NCBI GenBank assembly: GCA_020073495.1 | Contig: JAIQFD010000002.1 | Coordinates: 62,001-126,000, forward strand | Direction of reading: 5' to 3' | DNA: 64,000 bases | Source: Terriglobia bacterium | GTDB lineage: Bacteria; Acidobacteriota; Terriglobia; Terriglobales; Acidobacteriaceae | Part shown: positions 53,062 to 61,955 of the stretch, piece after piece | How the letters are laid out: each line of letters begins with the position of its first letter | Numbering within the stretch: the first letter of the stretch is position 1 | Notes under the pieces: model-generated | What the model saw: only the letters and a program-made list of their open reading frames with translations | The model's database searches: none | What the model was told of the DNA's origin: nothing | Program-made: the position numbers and the translations under genes

Positions 53062-53850
53062 TCAATCCTCCAGCGTGGGCATGGTATTCAGCACCTCGGC
53101 GGCGCGCGGGCGCTCGAGGACCTGCTCGTCCTTGCGGATCTTGCCGTCGCGGAAAATGAGGACGCGGCGGGCGAACTGCGAGATGTCGTGCTCGTGCGTC
53201 ACCAGCACGATGGTGATGCCGCGCTCGTCGTTGAGCCGCTGGAATATGTCCATGATCTCGATCGAGGTGCGGCTGTCGAGATTGCCCGTGGGCTCGTCGG
53301 CCAGCAGGATCGAGGGGCGGTTCACCAGCGCGCGCGCGATGGCCACGCGCTGCTGCTGCCCGCCCGACATCTGCGACGGGAAGTGGTGCGCGCGGTCCAT
53401 GAGCCCGACCATCGCCAGAGCCTCGAAGGCCCGGGCCTCGCGCTGCTCCCGGTCCAACCGCGCATAGATGGCAGGCAGCTCCGCGTTCTCCAGCGCGGTG
53501 GTGCGCGCCAGCAGGTTGAATCCCTGGAAGACGAAGCCGATCTTCTGGTTGCGGATGGAGGCGAGCTGGCGCTTGTCGTGCCCGGAGACGTCGGTGCCTT
53601 CCAGGAAGTAGCGGCCGCTGCTCGGCTTGTCCAGGCACCCGAGCAGGTTCATGAAGGTGGACTTGCCGCTGCCGCTGGCGCCCATGACGGCGACGAACTC
53701 GCCGCGCGCTATGTCCACAGTGACGCCGCGCAGGGCGTGCACCCGGGTCTCGCCCAGGTCGTAGTACTTGTGCACGTCGTCCACGCGGATGAGTACTTCC
53801 GCCCCCGCGGCATGATTCTCGCTGGTCGGTAAGACGTCGGTTACAGCCAA
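53062..53850 (-). CDS. MacB/LolD-type ABC transporter ATPase
   Basis: 262 residues. Walker A is GASGSGKST, the Q-loop region is [11 protein letters not shown], the signature is [15 protein letters not shown], Walker B is [13 protein letters not shown], and the H-loop is [16 protein letters not shown] and the short helical part place it with the MacB/LolD group. The start is TTG 53850 with GAGGGA upstream. It is separate from its permease, unlike the E. coli MacB fusion. It lies between the adaptor and permease genes. Confidence 0.94.
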   Translation of the reverse strand: MAVTDVLPTSENHAAGAEVLIRVDDVHKYYDLGETRVHALRGVTVDIARGEFVAVMGASGSGKSTFMNLLGCLDKPSSGRYFLEGTDVSGHDKRQLASIRNQKIGFVFQGFNLLARTTALENAELPAIYARLDREQREARAFEALAMVGLMDRAHHFPSQMSGGQQQRVAIARALVNRPSILLADEPTGNLDSRTSIEIMDIFQRLNDERGITIVLVTHEHDISQFARRVLIFRDGKIRKDEQVLERPRAAEVLNTMPTLED

Positions 53851-53916
53851 TGTTCCCTCAGCAATTTACACAGATTCATGAAAGTATTGCTTGAATGTGG
53901 ACCGGCCCCCACGTTC

Positions 53917-55227
53917 TTAGCGCCGCGGCGGGCCTCCCACCGGGCTGCTGGTCGCGCGCACGGTCTTGGCGCCGGTGACCAGTTCGTCGCCCTCCTTCAG
54001 TCCGCCGCCCTGGAGCGCCTGCGTCAGCTCGGTGAAGGTGTGATCGGTGATGCCGGTCTTCAGCTTGAGCGGCTGCAGCGTGTTGTCGGGGCGGAGCTTC
54101 CACACGATGGAAACGTCGTACCTCGGCGGGCGGGGCGCTCCCGAAGCGCCCGCCGGAGCCGCCGGTCGCGTGCCGCCCGGGGCATCGACTCCGTACTGCT
54201 GGTACAGCGCGCGGATCTCTTCCGGCTTCAACTCCGGCTTGTAGCGCAGGGCGCCGTTCGGCACCTTCACCACGTTCGAGGCGGTCGCGACCGGAATGGT
54301 GACGTACGCCGTCATCCCGGGGAACAGCTTCATCTCCGGGTTGTCGAAATCCACCACCGTCGTGTAGGTCACCACGTTCTGCACGGTCGTTGCGTTCAGC
54401 CGGATCTGCGACACGTGGCCGGTGAACGTCTCCCGGGGGAAGGCATCCACTTTGAAAGTGGCGGCCTGACCCGAACGGATGTTGCCCACGTCGCTTTCGT
54501 CGGTGCTGACGTACACCTGCATCTTGGTGAGGTCCTGCGCGATGGTGAACAGGGTCGGGGCCTGGAGCGAGGCGGCGACGGTCTGTCCCACGTCCACGTT
54601 GCGGGCGACCACCGTGCCGTCGATGGGCGAGCGGATGGTGGTGTAGTCCAGATTGGTCTGGGACACCGCGACTGCGGCAGCTTTCTGCTGCACCTGGGCG
54701 GCCGCCTGCGTGACCTGGGCCTGCGAGGCCGAGACTTGCGCAGCGGCGCTCTCGGAAGTGGCCTGGGCGAGGTCGAGTTGCTGCTGGCTCATCACGCCTT
54801 CCTTGGCCAGTCCCTGCGTACGCTCGTAGTCCGCCTTGGCCTGGACCGCGGTGGCGCGCGATTTCTCCAGGTTGGCCTTGGCGGAAGCCAGGTTGGCCTT
54901 CGCGTTCTCCAGGTCCGCCTTGGCCTGCAGCATCGCGCCCTCGAAGAGCGACGGTTCGATCCTGGCGATGACCTGCCCTTTCTTCACGCGCGAGTTGAAA
55001 TCGGCGTAGAGCGTCTGGATGGTGCCGGAGACCTGCGAGCCCACCTGCACGGTGATCACGGCGTTGATGGTGCCGGTGGCTTCGACCACATCGCGGATGT
55101 CGCCGCGTTCGACCTTGGTGGTGAAGTATTGCGGTTTTTCCTTCTGGGTCAGGCGAAATGCCGCGAAGATCGCCACCGCGGCTACGATGACTGCGATAAT
55201 GAACCACTTATTTCGGAGGATTTTCAC
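53917..55227 (-). CDS. MacA-like periplasmic adaptor subunit
   Basis: 436 residues. An N-terminal anchor (WFIIAVIVAAVAIFAAF) leads the biotinyl-lipoyl half (VVEATGTINAVITVQVGSQV). A long coiled-coil hairpin at about 95-190 is made of repeated AKANLASAKANLEKSRA words, followed by YTTIRSPIDGTVVARNVDVG and beta-barrel domains. An inserted Pro/Ala linker lies near 345-365. The adaptor links the permease to an outer-membrane channel. GTG 55227 begins just before the anchor and is preferred; ATG 55356 would add 43 residues with a second hydrophobic stretch. First gene of the operon. Confidence 0.9.
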   Translation of the reverse strand: MKILRNKWFIIAVIVAAVAIFAAFRLTQKEKPQYFTTKVERGDIRDVVEATGTINAVITVQVGSQVSGTIQTLYADFNSRVKKGQVIARIEPSLFEGAMLQAKADLENAKANLASAKANLEKSRATAVQAKADYERTQGLAKEGVMSQQQLDLAQATSESAAAQVSASQAQVTQAAAQVQQKAAAVAVSQTNLDYTTIRSPIDGTVVARNVDVGQTVAASLQAPTLFTIAQDLTKMQVYVSTDESDVGNIRSGQAATFKVDAFPRETFTGHVSQIRLNATTVQNVVTYTTVVDFDNPEMKLFPGMTAYVTIPVATASNVVKVPNGALRYKPELKPEEIRALYQQYGVDAPGGTRPAAPAGASGAPRPPRYDVSIVWKLRPDNTLQPLKLKTGITDHTFTELTQALQGGGLKEGDELVTGAKTVRATSSPVGGPPRR

Positions 55228-55380
55228 GTTTGACGATTCCGTACTGTATGAATTCGGCGCTGGAGTGGAGACCAGGATTTGCCGCTGGAATAAACCCGCA
55301 AGACACAGCAAAGTCGCGGCGATTCCAGACACCTTGATTGTAGCAGCGGGAAGCATCGGCAGAGCAGCTTCTTTAGCGCA

Positions 55381-55539
55381 CTAGCGGGCTGCGGCGATGA
55401 GCTTCTGCGCGTTGCTCCAGATGTCGTCCTGCGCGGCTTCCACCCGCTTCCGGAGGTCCTTTTCGAGCTTGCGATGCTGCTCCTCCAGGTTCTTCTCGAC
55501 CGCGGCCGGGCAAGAGGAATTCAGCGTGGTACGGTACAC
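55381..55539 (-). pseudogene. Possible gene remnant or small helical protein
   Basis: A 52-codon frame whose last 38 residues are protein-like and strongly helical: VEKNLEEQHRKLEKDLRKRV, then EAAQDDIWSNAQKLIAAAR. The first 14 codons look non-coding and no usable ribosome site is present before GTG 55539, so this may be the end of a decayed gene. It lies between the adaptor operon and the divergent MBL gene. Confidence 0.3.
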
Positions 55540-55566
55540 TCCTCTGCCGAGGACCGCTCAGCCCTG

Positions 55567-56508
55567 ATGAAGCGCCTGCCTCTCACTCTCGTTGTGGTGG
55601 CCGCCGTGGCGTCGCTCACGGTCGCGTGTTGGGCACAAACGGACATCACTTATTCCGCCGACTGGTGCCGCAAGCTGCCCCGTCCCGAATACAAGAAACT
55701 GGTACGGGTGCCCATCAAGTCGGACTGGTTCGAGGTGTATCGCGTCCGCCCGGGGGTCTTCGCCATCTACGAGCCGCACCAGGCGGAAGAGGTCATCTCG
55801 TACCTCATCGTCGGCTCCCGCAAAGCCCTGCTCTTCGATACGGGCATGGGGATCGCCGGCATCCGCGCTGTAGTACAGCAATTGACCAGGCTGCCGGTCA
55901 CAGTCCTGAATTCGCATACCCACTACGACCACATCGGCGGGAATCACGAATTCGCCGACATCCTGGCGATGGACACCGACTTCACCGGTGAGCGCGCCGC
56001 GCACGGCTACTCCGATCAGGTGATGAAGAACGAGGTCAGCCCGGAAAGTTTGTGCGGCAGATTGCCGAAGGGCTTCGATGCGAACGGCTATCGCGCGCGG
56101 CCCTTTCACATCACAGGAACCGTTCGCGACGGCAGTCTCATCGAGCTGGGAGGACGCAGACTCGAGGTGCTGTCCGTTCCTGGCCACACCCCGGACTCGA
56201 TCGCCCTGCTCGACCGGACCAATCGCCTACTGTTCACCGGCGACACGTTCTACGCGGGACCGATCTGGCTCTTCGAACCAGAGACCGACTTGAACGCCTA
56301 CGCACGATCCACCGCGCGGCTGGCATCTCTTGCCGACTCGCTGGACCTGCTGCTGCCGGGACACAACACTCCGGCCGTTTCCCCGGCGTATCTGCGCAAG
56401 CTGCGCGACGCGGCGCAGGCCATCGTCACGGGGGCGGTCAAAGAGACATCGCGGGAGGACGGTCATCGGCGGTTCCAGTTCGACGGCTTCTCGATCTTGA
56501 CGCGGTAA
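55567..56508 (+). CDS. Secreted metallo-beta-lactamase-fold hydrolase
   Basis: 313 residues. A signal peptide (MKRLPLTLVVVAAVASLTVA) leads an MBL fold with the metal motif NSHTHYDHIGG (H117, H119, D121, H122), then SVPGHTPDSIALL, LFTGDTFY and LLPGHNTP. All ligands for a two-metal site are present. The strand pattern FEVYRVRPGVFAIYEPHQ before it is typical of environmental MBL hydrolases. True beta-lactamase activity cannot be inferred; lactonase, phosphodiesterase or thioester hydrolase is equally possible. ATG 55567 fits the signal peptide; the ribosome site is weak. Confidence 0.88.
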   Translation: MKRLPLTLVVVAAVASLTVACWAQTDITYSADWCRKLPRPEYKKLVRVPIKSDWFEVYRVRPGVFAIYEPHQAEEVISYLIVGSRKALLFDTGMGIAGIRAVVQQLTRLPVTVLNSHTHYDHIGGNHEFADILAMDTDFTGERAAHGYSDQVMKNEVSPESLCGRLPKGFDANGYRARPFHITGTVRDGSLIELGGRRLEVLSVPGHTPDSIALLDRTNRLLFTGDTFYAGPIWLFEPETDLNAYARSTARLASLADSLDLLLPGHNTPAVSPAYLRKLRDAAQAIVTGAVKETSREDGHRRFQFDGFSILTR

Positions 56509-56533
56509 CCCCGCCGGTTGACACCCGCACAAC

Positions 56534-57577
56534 TCAGAATCCGACAAACACCGGCTCGGGCAGGAGCTGGATGCCGAAGGTGTCCAGCACGCGCTGCTGG
56601 ATCTCGTTCTTGAGCGCGATGATCTCGGCCGCCGTGGCGCCGCCACGATTCACGATGGCCAGCGAGTGCCGCCGCGAGATCCCGACAGCGCCACGGGTGT
56701 AGCCCTTGGCAAAGCCCGACTGCTCGACCAGCCACGCGGCGGCCAGCTTCACCCGGCCGTCGGGGGCAGGATAGCTCGGCGGCTTCAGGCCGCGTCCAGC
56801 CACGATCCCGGCGATCCGCGCGTACTCCGTGGAATTCACGATGGGGTTCTTGAAGAATGATCCGGCGCTGCGGCAGTCGTCGTCGCCGGGGACGATGAGC
56901 ATGGCCTTCGACAGCCGGATCTGCCGCACCGCTTCACGCGTCTCCGCCAGGCTGGGCGACGGGTTTCCGGCAAAGAAGTTCTTCAGGTCGGCGTACTCGA
57001 TCTTCGGTGCGCCGCCGCGGGTGAGGACATAGCTGACGCGCAGCACGATGTAGCGCCCGCGCTGCGACGAATTGAAGATGCTGGTGCGATAGGTGAAACC
57101 GGCGTCGGCGTTGCTGAGGTCGAGCACGTCGCCGCCTTGAACGTCGAGCACGCGCACGCTGGTGATGGTGTCGGCGACCTCCTGGCCGTAGGCGCCGACG
57201 TTCTGCACCGGAGTGCCCCCCACCGTGCCGGGAATGCCGCTCAGGCACTCGATCCCGGCGCAGTCGCGGGAGACGACGCGGGCTACAAAGGCGTCCCAAT
57301 CCTCGCCCGCGGCGGCGTCGAACACAGGCCGGCCGCCCTCCTCCCGCTCTTCGATCCCGCGCAGCGCGATCCTCAGCACCAGGCCGGAGAAACCGGCGTC
57401 GGACACCACCAAGTTGCTGCCGCCGCCCAGCACGAACAGGGGCAGGGTGCGCGCTCCGGCGTGCTCGACCGCGGCGCGGACGTCGGCCTCGCTCGCCGCC
57501 TCGACGAACCAGCGGGCCGGACCGCCCACTTGGAAGGTGGTCAGCGGCGCCAGCGGCACATGTTCCTGGATCTGCAC
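56534..57577 (-). CDS. murB: UDP-N-acetylenolpyruvoylglucosamine reductase
   Basis: 347 residues. The FAD-binding PCMH-type fold includes TTFQVGGPARWFVEA and FVLGGGSNLVVSDAGF. GIECLSGIPGTVGGTPVQNVGAYGQEV comes next, and the catalytic serine is in RSAGSFFKNPIV. The final acid is in LLPEPVFVGF. The insert between FAD and substrate domains and the Tyr loop fit the type I enzyme. It reduces enolpyruvyl-UDP-GlcNAc to UDP-MurNAc in peptidoglycan synthesis. The start is GTG 57577. It stands alone, convergent with the MBL gene, not in a dcw cluster. Confidence 0.95.
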   Translation of the reverse strand: MQIQEHVPLAPLTTFQVGGPARWFVEAASEADVRAAVEHAGARTLPLFVLGGGSNLVVSDAGFSGLVLRIALRGIEEREEGGRPVFDAAAGEDWDAFVARVVSRDCAGIECLSGIPGTVGGTPVQNVGAYGQEVADTITSVRVLDVQGGDVLDLSNADAGFTYRTSIFNSSQRGRYIVLRVSYVLTRGGAPKIEYADLKNFFAGNPSPSLAETREAVRQIRLSKAMLIVPGDDDCRSAGSFFKNPIVNSTEYARIAGIVAGRGLKPPSYPAPDGRVKLAAAWLVEQSGFAKGYTRGAVGISRRHSLAIVNRGGATAAEIIALKNEIQQRVLDTFGIQLLPEPVFVGF

Positions 57578-57762
57578 CGAGGCCAGAATAAATGAGGATC
57601 GGGAGATTGAGGCATTGAATCATCGAGTCATTGGGCCAGACTGGCGGCTGGGACCCAAGGGATCAATCACTCAATGAGTCAACGATCCGATTCCCCGATT
57701 GGTCGCTTCCCGACACTCTTGGTATATTGTTGCGAAATCCCCGAGAGGAGAAACAGGCCAGA

Positions 57763-58194
57763 ATGTATCCAGAACTGATGGTGGTGCCCATGCGCGAGGA
57801 GCTGACCCGGTTGGGGGTCCAGGAGTTGCGGACCGCCTCGGAGGTGGACTCGGTGCTCTCAAGGAACGAGGGCACGGTGATGGTGGTGGTGAACTCGATC
57901 TGCGGCTGCGCCGCCGGACGGATGCGTCCCGCCGTGCGCCTCGCGCTGGAACATTCGATCCGGCCCGACAAGGTCGTCAGCGTCTTTGCCGGACAGGACC
58001 GCGACGCCACCGAGCAGGCGCGCGGCTACTTCACCGGCTACCAGCCGTCCTCGCCCTCCATCGGCCTGCTGCGCGACGGCCAACTCGTCTTCATGCTGGA
58101 GCGGCACGACATCGAGCACCGCGAAGCCGGGGACATCGCCGCCGACCTCACCAGCGCCTTCAACAAGTTCTGCGCCAAGGCATCGGCAAACTAA
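57763..58194 (+). CDS. Bacilliredoxin, BrxA/BrxB (YphP/YqiW) family
   Basis: 143 residues with a thioredoxin-like fold and the family's Cys-Gly-Cys site (C47, C49 in VVNSICGCAAGRMRP), followed by DKVVSVFAGQDRDATEQARG and PSSPSIGLLRDGQLVFMLER. Known: these proteins remove bacillithiol from mixed disulfides in Firmicutes. Homologues occur in Acidobacteriota, some with bacillithiol genes, but none of those is in the window. AGGAG lies 11 nt before ATG 57763. A terminator follows at 58218. Confidence 0.92.
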   Translation: MYPELMVVPMREELTRLGVQELRTASEVDSVLSRNEGTVMVVVNSICGCAAGRMRPAVRLALEHSIRPDKVVSVFAGQDRDATEQARGYFTGYQPSSPSIGLLRDGQLVFMLERHDIEHREAGDIAADLTSAFNKFCAKASAN

Positions 58195-58217
58195 GGACGG
58201 ATCAGTCGCAAGAAGTA

Positions 58218-58240
58218 GCCCGGCAGGCGCCGGGCTTTCT
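58218..58240 (+). terminator. Rho-independent terminator of the bacilliredoxin gene
   Basis: Stem GCCCGGC / GCCGGGC with an AGGC loop (58218-58235) followed by TTTCT, 23 bp past the stop. It also lies just beyond the convergent rhomboid gene. Confidence 0.8.
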
Positions 58241-59568
58241 CATTTCTTGGGTTTTCGTACCGTTGGCGGCTTGGAGTCGGCAGGGGGCTCGTGCGCACGT
58301 AGGTTGTCGAGCACCTGCTGCGCTTCTTTCATTCTTGGATCCAATCGTAGCGCAGTCTGCGCCGCCTTTCTGGCTGGGTCGGCTTTCCCCTCGGCGGCGT
58401 ACGCCATCGCCAGGTTCTCCCACGCGTCGGCATCCTTGGGATCGATCTGGATGGCGCGCAAAAGTGGGGCCTCTGCCTCCTTGGGCCGATCCAACCGCAC
58501 GTATGCGTAGCCAAGATTGGTGAATCCGCCAGCTACGTCCGGAGCAAGCTGAGTCGCGGTTTGCAGTACCGGAACCGCGTCGGCGTACTTCTCCTGGACA
58601 AGGTATACGTAGCCGAGGTCAAGGTATGCCTGGGCGAATTTCGGATCGTGCGAGATGGCATCTTTGAACGCGGCGACCGCCTTGTCGTACTGCTTGGCTT
58701 GCATCGCCTGCACGCCGTCAGCCCAGGCCATCGGCGCCGCGTTGACGCGCTTGGCGTAGGTGAAGCCGGTGAACAGCAGAACAACTGCAAGCCCGAAGGT
58801 ACCGATCTTTTTGCCCGTACCCTCCTCGGAGCCCGCGATGGGCAACAGGGCCCCGAGCAAGAGTCCCGTGGCCAACCCGCCCAGGTGCGCGGAATTGTCA
58901 ATATGTGGGCTGATGAACCCGAAGAAGAGGTTGTAGCCGATGAAGGCCACAATGCTCTTCGAATGCCGCTTGAGGTACTCCGCCGGAAGTGCAAGCTGAC
59001 CGGAACGAAGAATGGTTACCAACATCCCGGCGGCGCCGAAGATCGCGCCCGACGCTCCCACGCCCACCACCAGGGGATGCCACCACACGCTCGCCACCGC
59101 GCCGCCGATCCCCGCCAGCAGGTACGCGGCAGCGAAGGTCGCACGGTCCAGGTAGCGCTCCACGAACATGCCCAGCGACCACAGGCACCACATGTTGAAC
59201 AGGATGTGGAGCAGCCCCGCGTGCACGAAGCAGGAAGCCAGAAGCCGCCACGGCTGCCCACTCAGCGTCATGGGACCGAAGTCGGCCCCCCAGCGCAACA
59301 ATTGATCGCGAGTCGGCTCGGCCGGAGAAACTCCCTTCGCCACCATAACGACAAACACCAGCACGTTCAGCGCGATGATGGCGGAGGTCACCGGGAACTG
59401 CTGCACCAGCACCGAGAGCGGCGGGCGCTGGAGCTGCGGCGCCGGCTGCCGTGGCGGAGGTAGCTGTTCCTGCCGGCACTGCGGGCACAGGTCGGAGGTC
59501 GCGCCCAGGATGGGAGGCGAGAACTCCGCCCCGCAATTGCGGCAGGTCGTGATGTTGATGCGGCTCAT
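58240..59568 (-). CDS. Zinc-ribbon / rhomboid protease / TPR fusion
   Basis: 442 residues in three parts. Residues 9-31 form a zinc-ribbon (CRNC ... CPQC). Residues about 55-265 are a rhomboid intramembrane serine protease with six helices, HILFNMWCLWSLG, catalytic S173 in GVGASGAIFG and H228 in DNSAHLGG. After a seventh hydrophobic segment (IGTFGLAVVLLFTGFTYA), residues about 285-425 hold four TPRs (YDKAVAAFKDAISHDPKFAQ, YADAVPVLQTATQLAPDVAG and others). Rhomboids cut transmembrane substrates; the TPRs probably select partners. ATG 59568 starts just before the ribbon. It is 7 bp downstream of the YVTN gene on its right? No: it precedes it, ending the leftward pair. Confidence 0.9.
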   Translation of the reverse strand: MSRINITTCRNCGAEFSPPILGATSDLCPQCRQEQLPPPRQPAPQLQRPPLSVLVQQFPVTSAIIALNVLVFVVMVAKGVSPAEPTRDQLLRWGADFGPMTLSGQPWRLLASCFVHAGLLHILFNMWCLWSLGMFVERYLDRATFAAAYLLAGIGGAVASVWWHPLVVGVGASGAIFGAAGMLVTILRSGQLALPAEYLKRHSKSIVAFIGYNLFFGFISPHIDNSAHLGGLATGLLLGALLPIAGSEEGTGKKIGTFGLAVVLLFTGFTYAKRVNAAPMAWADGVQAMQAKQYDKAVAAFKDAISHDPKFAQAYLDLGYVYLVQEKYADAVPVLQTATQLAPDVAGGFTNLGYAYVRLDRPKEAEAPLLRAIQIDPKDADAWENLAMAYAAEGKADPARKAAQTALRLDPRMKEAQQVLDNLRAHEPPADSKPPTVRKPKK

Positions 59569-59575
59569 CGAAAGC

Positions 59576-60769
59576 TCACTGTGCGCCCGCCGGCGTCTGG
59601 CTGACGAATGCCTTTACCGCGATCTGGTTGGGCTGCAGCCCGACCGGGATCAGCAGGAACATGACATACGGGCTGGTGTCTTTTCCCTTGGGCTTACGCT
59701 TCTGGATGACGGCGACATCGGCGCTCTGCGTGTCCACCACGAGCACGTAGTTCTCGCGCGGCGAGAGAGCGATCGCGTCCGGCTTGTTGCCGACGGGAAT
59801 CGACATCAGCAGCTTGCTGTTGTCGATGGCGAAGACGGAGACGGCATCGGAGCCGAAGTTGCTTACGTACAGCAGCGTGTTGTCGCCGCTCACCGCGCTG
59901 CTCACCGGGCTGGTGCCGATCAGGTAGGTGCCACCCACCTCATTCGCTCCCGTCTCGATCACCGAGATCGAATGTGCGTCGAAATTGCTCACGAACATCT
60001 CGCCCCCGTCGGGCTTCAGCGCCAGATGGATGGGCGTCTTGCCAACGTCGAGCAGCGCCAGCAACTTTTGCGACTTCAGGTCGATGGCCGCCACCTGCGC
60101 CGCGCCGGTGCAGGCCACGAAGGCTTTGGACGAGTCCGGCAGGATGGCGATGTCCTCGGGCTGATGGCAGATGGGAATGGTCGCAACCGATTTCATCTGC
60201 CCGGCGTCGAGCAGGGAGACGGAATCGCCGCCGCGGTTGGAGACCACCACGATCTTCCCGTCGGGCGAGACGCGCGCCAGCCCGGGCGCGGCGCCGACGC
60301 CCACCGTCGCCAGCACCCGCCGCTGGTCAAGGTCGAGGATGGAGACGTTCGCCGAGCCGGAGTTGGCCACGTAGCCACGGCGCCCATCCGCTGAGACATC
60401 GATGAAATAGGGCTTGCCGTGCACGCCGATGGTCGCCACCACCTGGTTGCTCTCCGCGTCGATCACGCTCACGTTGCTCGAACCGGTGTTCACGATGTAG
60501 ACCTCGTTCTTCTTCGGATTGACGTCGAGGCCGGTCGGCCCATGTCCCACCACGAGAGTCTTGACGACCTTCAACGTGAAAAGATCGATCACGCTGACCG
60601 AATTGCTCTTTCCGTTGGTGACGTAGGCGTACTCGCGGTATCCGGGAGGGAAGTGCTGGCTGGAACAACCGCTGGTGAGGGCCGGTAAAACGGCAGCGGC
60701 TATCACCAGGACGACTTTCTTCCAACGTCCCCGGTGTCTCCCCGCCTCAGTGGTTTTGTTCGGATGCAT
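59576..60769 (-). CDS. YVTN-repeat beta-propeller lipoprotein
   Basis: About 397 residues. A lipoprotein signal ends in the lipobox LTSGC, so the protein is lipid-anchored in the periplasm. The rest is a seven-bladed YVTN propeller: YAYVTNGKSNSVSVIDLFTL, VYIVNTGSSNVSVIDAESN, GYVANSGSANVSILDLDQ, IVVVSNRGGDSVSLLDAG, MFVSNFDAHSISVIE and LLYVSNFGSDAVSVFAID. Similar proteins serve binding or surface roles; no catalytic residue is visible. ATG 60769 is preferred over a GTG five codons upstream. It is 8 bp upstream of the rhomboid gene, so the two are co-transcribed. Confidence 0.88.
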   Translation of the reverse strand: MHPNKTTEAGRHRGRWKKVVLVIAAAVLPALTSGCSSQHFPPGYREYAYVTNGKSNSVSVIDLFTLKVVKTLVVGHGPTGLDVNPKKNEVYIVNTGSSNVSVIDAESNQVVATIGVHGKPYFIDVSADGRRGYVANSGSANVSILDLDQRRVLATVGVGAAPGLARVSPDGKIVVVSNRGGDSVSLLDAGQMKSVATIPICHQPEDIAILPDSSKAFVACTGAAQVAAIDLKSQKLLALLDVGKTPIHLALKPDGGEMFVSNFDAHSISVIETGANEVGGTYLIGTSPVSSAVSGDNTLLYVSNFGSDAVSVFAIDNSKLLMSIPVGNKPDAIALSPRENYVLVVDTQSADVAVIQKRKPKGKDTSPYVMFLLIPVGLQPNQIAVKAFVSQTPAGAQ

Positions 60770-60814
60770 CACGCGCCGTGACACACGTTAATGGATGGGC
60801 AGACCGGGCGCAAT

Positions 60815-61864
60815 TCAGCGCGCCGCGGCCGGCTGCGCCGATGCGGCCGGCGCTACCACACGGTCCACAATGGGTGCAATCTGCCGCACCTTCTTCATCA
60901 GGTCGTCGAACTGGTCGGGATAGAGCGATTGCGGGCCGTCGGACAGGGCGCGGTCGGGATCGCAGTGCACCTCGACGATGAGCCCGTCGCAGCCCGCCGC
61001 CACCGCAGCGCGCGACATCGGCACCACCTTGTCCCGCTTGCCTGTGCCGTGGCTCGGGTCCACCAGGATGGGAAGGTGGCTCAGCCGCTGCACCGCCGGC
61101 ACCAGGCTGAGGTCGAGCGTGTTGCGCGTGTGGTCGGCAAAGGTGCGCACGCCGCGCTCGCACAGGATCACCCGGTAGTTGCCCTCGCTCATGACGTACT
61201 CGGCCGCCATCAGGAACTCTTCCAGCGTCGCCGACATGCCCCGCTTGAGCAGCACCGGCTTCTTGGAGCGCCCGGCGCGCTTCAGCAGGGAATAGTTCTG
61301 CATGTTGCGCGCTCCGATCTGGATGACGTCGGCGTATTCTTCGACCAGGTCCAGCGACTCGTAGTCGATGGCTTCGGTGACGATCATCAGGTTGTACTGT
61401 TTGCGCACGTCGGCGAGGATCCGCAGTCCCTCTTCGCCCAGCCCCTGGAAGGCGTACGGGGAAGTGCGCGGCTTGTAGGCTCCGCCGCGGAAAAAACGTG
61501 CCCCGGCGCGGCTCACGCGCTCGGCCACGGCGAAGGTCTGCTCCCGGCTCTCCACCGAGCACGGCCCCGCGATGATCATCAATTCCTTAGCGCCGACCGA
61601 GCCGCCGTTCGCGAACTGGACGACGGTGTTGTCCTGCTTGACGTCGCGGCTGACCAGTTTGTAGGGCTTGCTGACGCGGATGACTTCGCCGACTCCGGGC
61701 ATCTCCTCCAGGCCGATCTCCACCACTCCCTGGTTGCCGGTGATGCCGATGGCGGTACGCTGCGCCCCCGGGATGGGGTGCGCCCGCAGACCTGCGCGCT
61801 CGATCTTTTCACATACCGCACGCACCTGCTCTTCGCTGGCGTGCGCCTGCATGACCACCAACAT
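60815..61864 (-). CDS. aroF: 3-deoxy-7-phosphoheptulonate (DAHP) synthase, type I-beta
   Basis: 349 residues. An N-terminal ferredoxin-like/ACT-like domain ([20 protein letters not shown], about 1-70) is fused to the TIM-barrel synthase: [46 protein letters not shown] and [18 protein letters not shown]. This is the Thermotoga-type enzyme, where the N-terminal domain gives feedback inhibition by aromatic amino acids. It makes DAHP from PEP and erythrose-4-phosphate, first step of the shikimate pathway. ATG 61864 opens the regulatory domain. It is divergent from nfo by 91 bp. Confidence 0.95.
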   Translation of the reverse strand: MLVVMQAHASEEQVRAVCEKIERAGLRAHPIPGAQRTAIGITGNQGVVEIGLEEMPGVGEVIRVSKPYKLVSRDVKQDNTVVQFANGGSVGAKELMIIAGPCSVESREQTFAVAERVSRAGARFFRGGAYKPRTSPYAFQGLGEEGLRILADVRKQYNLMIVTEAIDYESLDLVEEYADVIQIGARNMQNYSLLKRAGRSKKPVLLKRGMSATLEEFLMAAEYVMSEGNYRVILCERGVRTFADHTRNTLDLSLVPAVQRLSHLPILVDPSHGTGKRDKVVPMSRAAVAAGCDGLIVEVHCDPDRALSDGPQSLYPDQFDDLMKKVRQIAPIVDRVVAPAASAQPAAAR

Positions 61865-61955
61865 GGCCGGGACCCTCGGAAACCTTGTAGTTTACCGCAT
61901 TGTGCGCTTGCGACCCAGGACGCAAGTCCGGCCGGCATTTAGAATCGACCTCCGC

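Noticed and set aside
55567-56508. Antibiotic-resistance beta-lactamase
   Set aside because: Only the general metallo-beta-lactamase fold is shown; the sequence blocks do not identify a true beta-lactamase.
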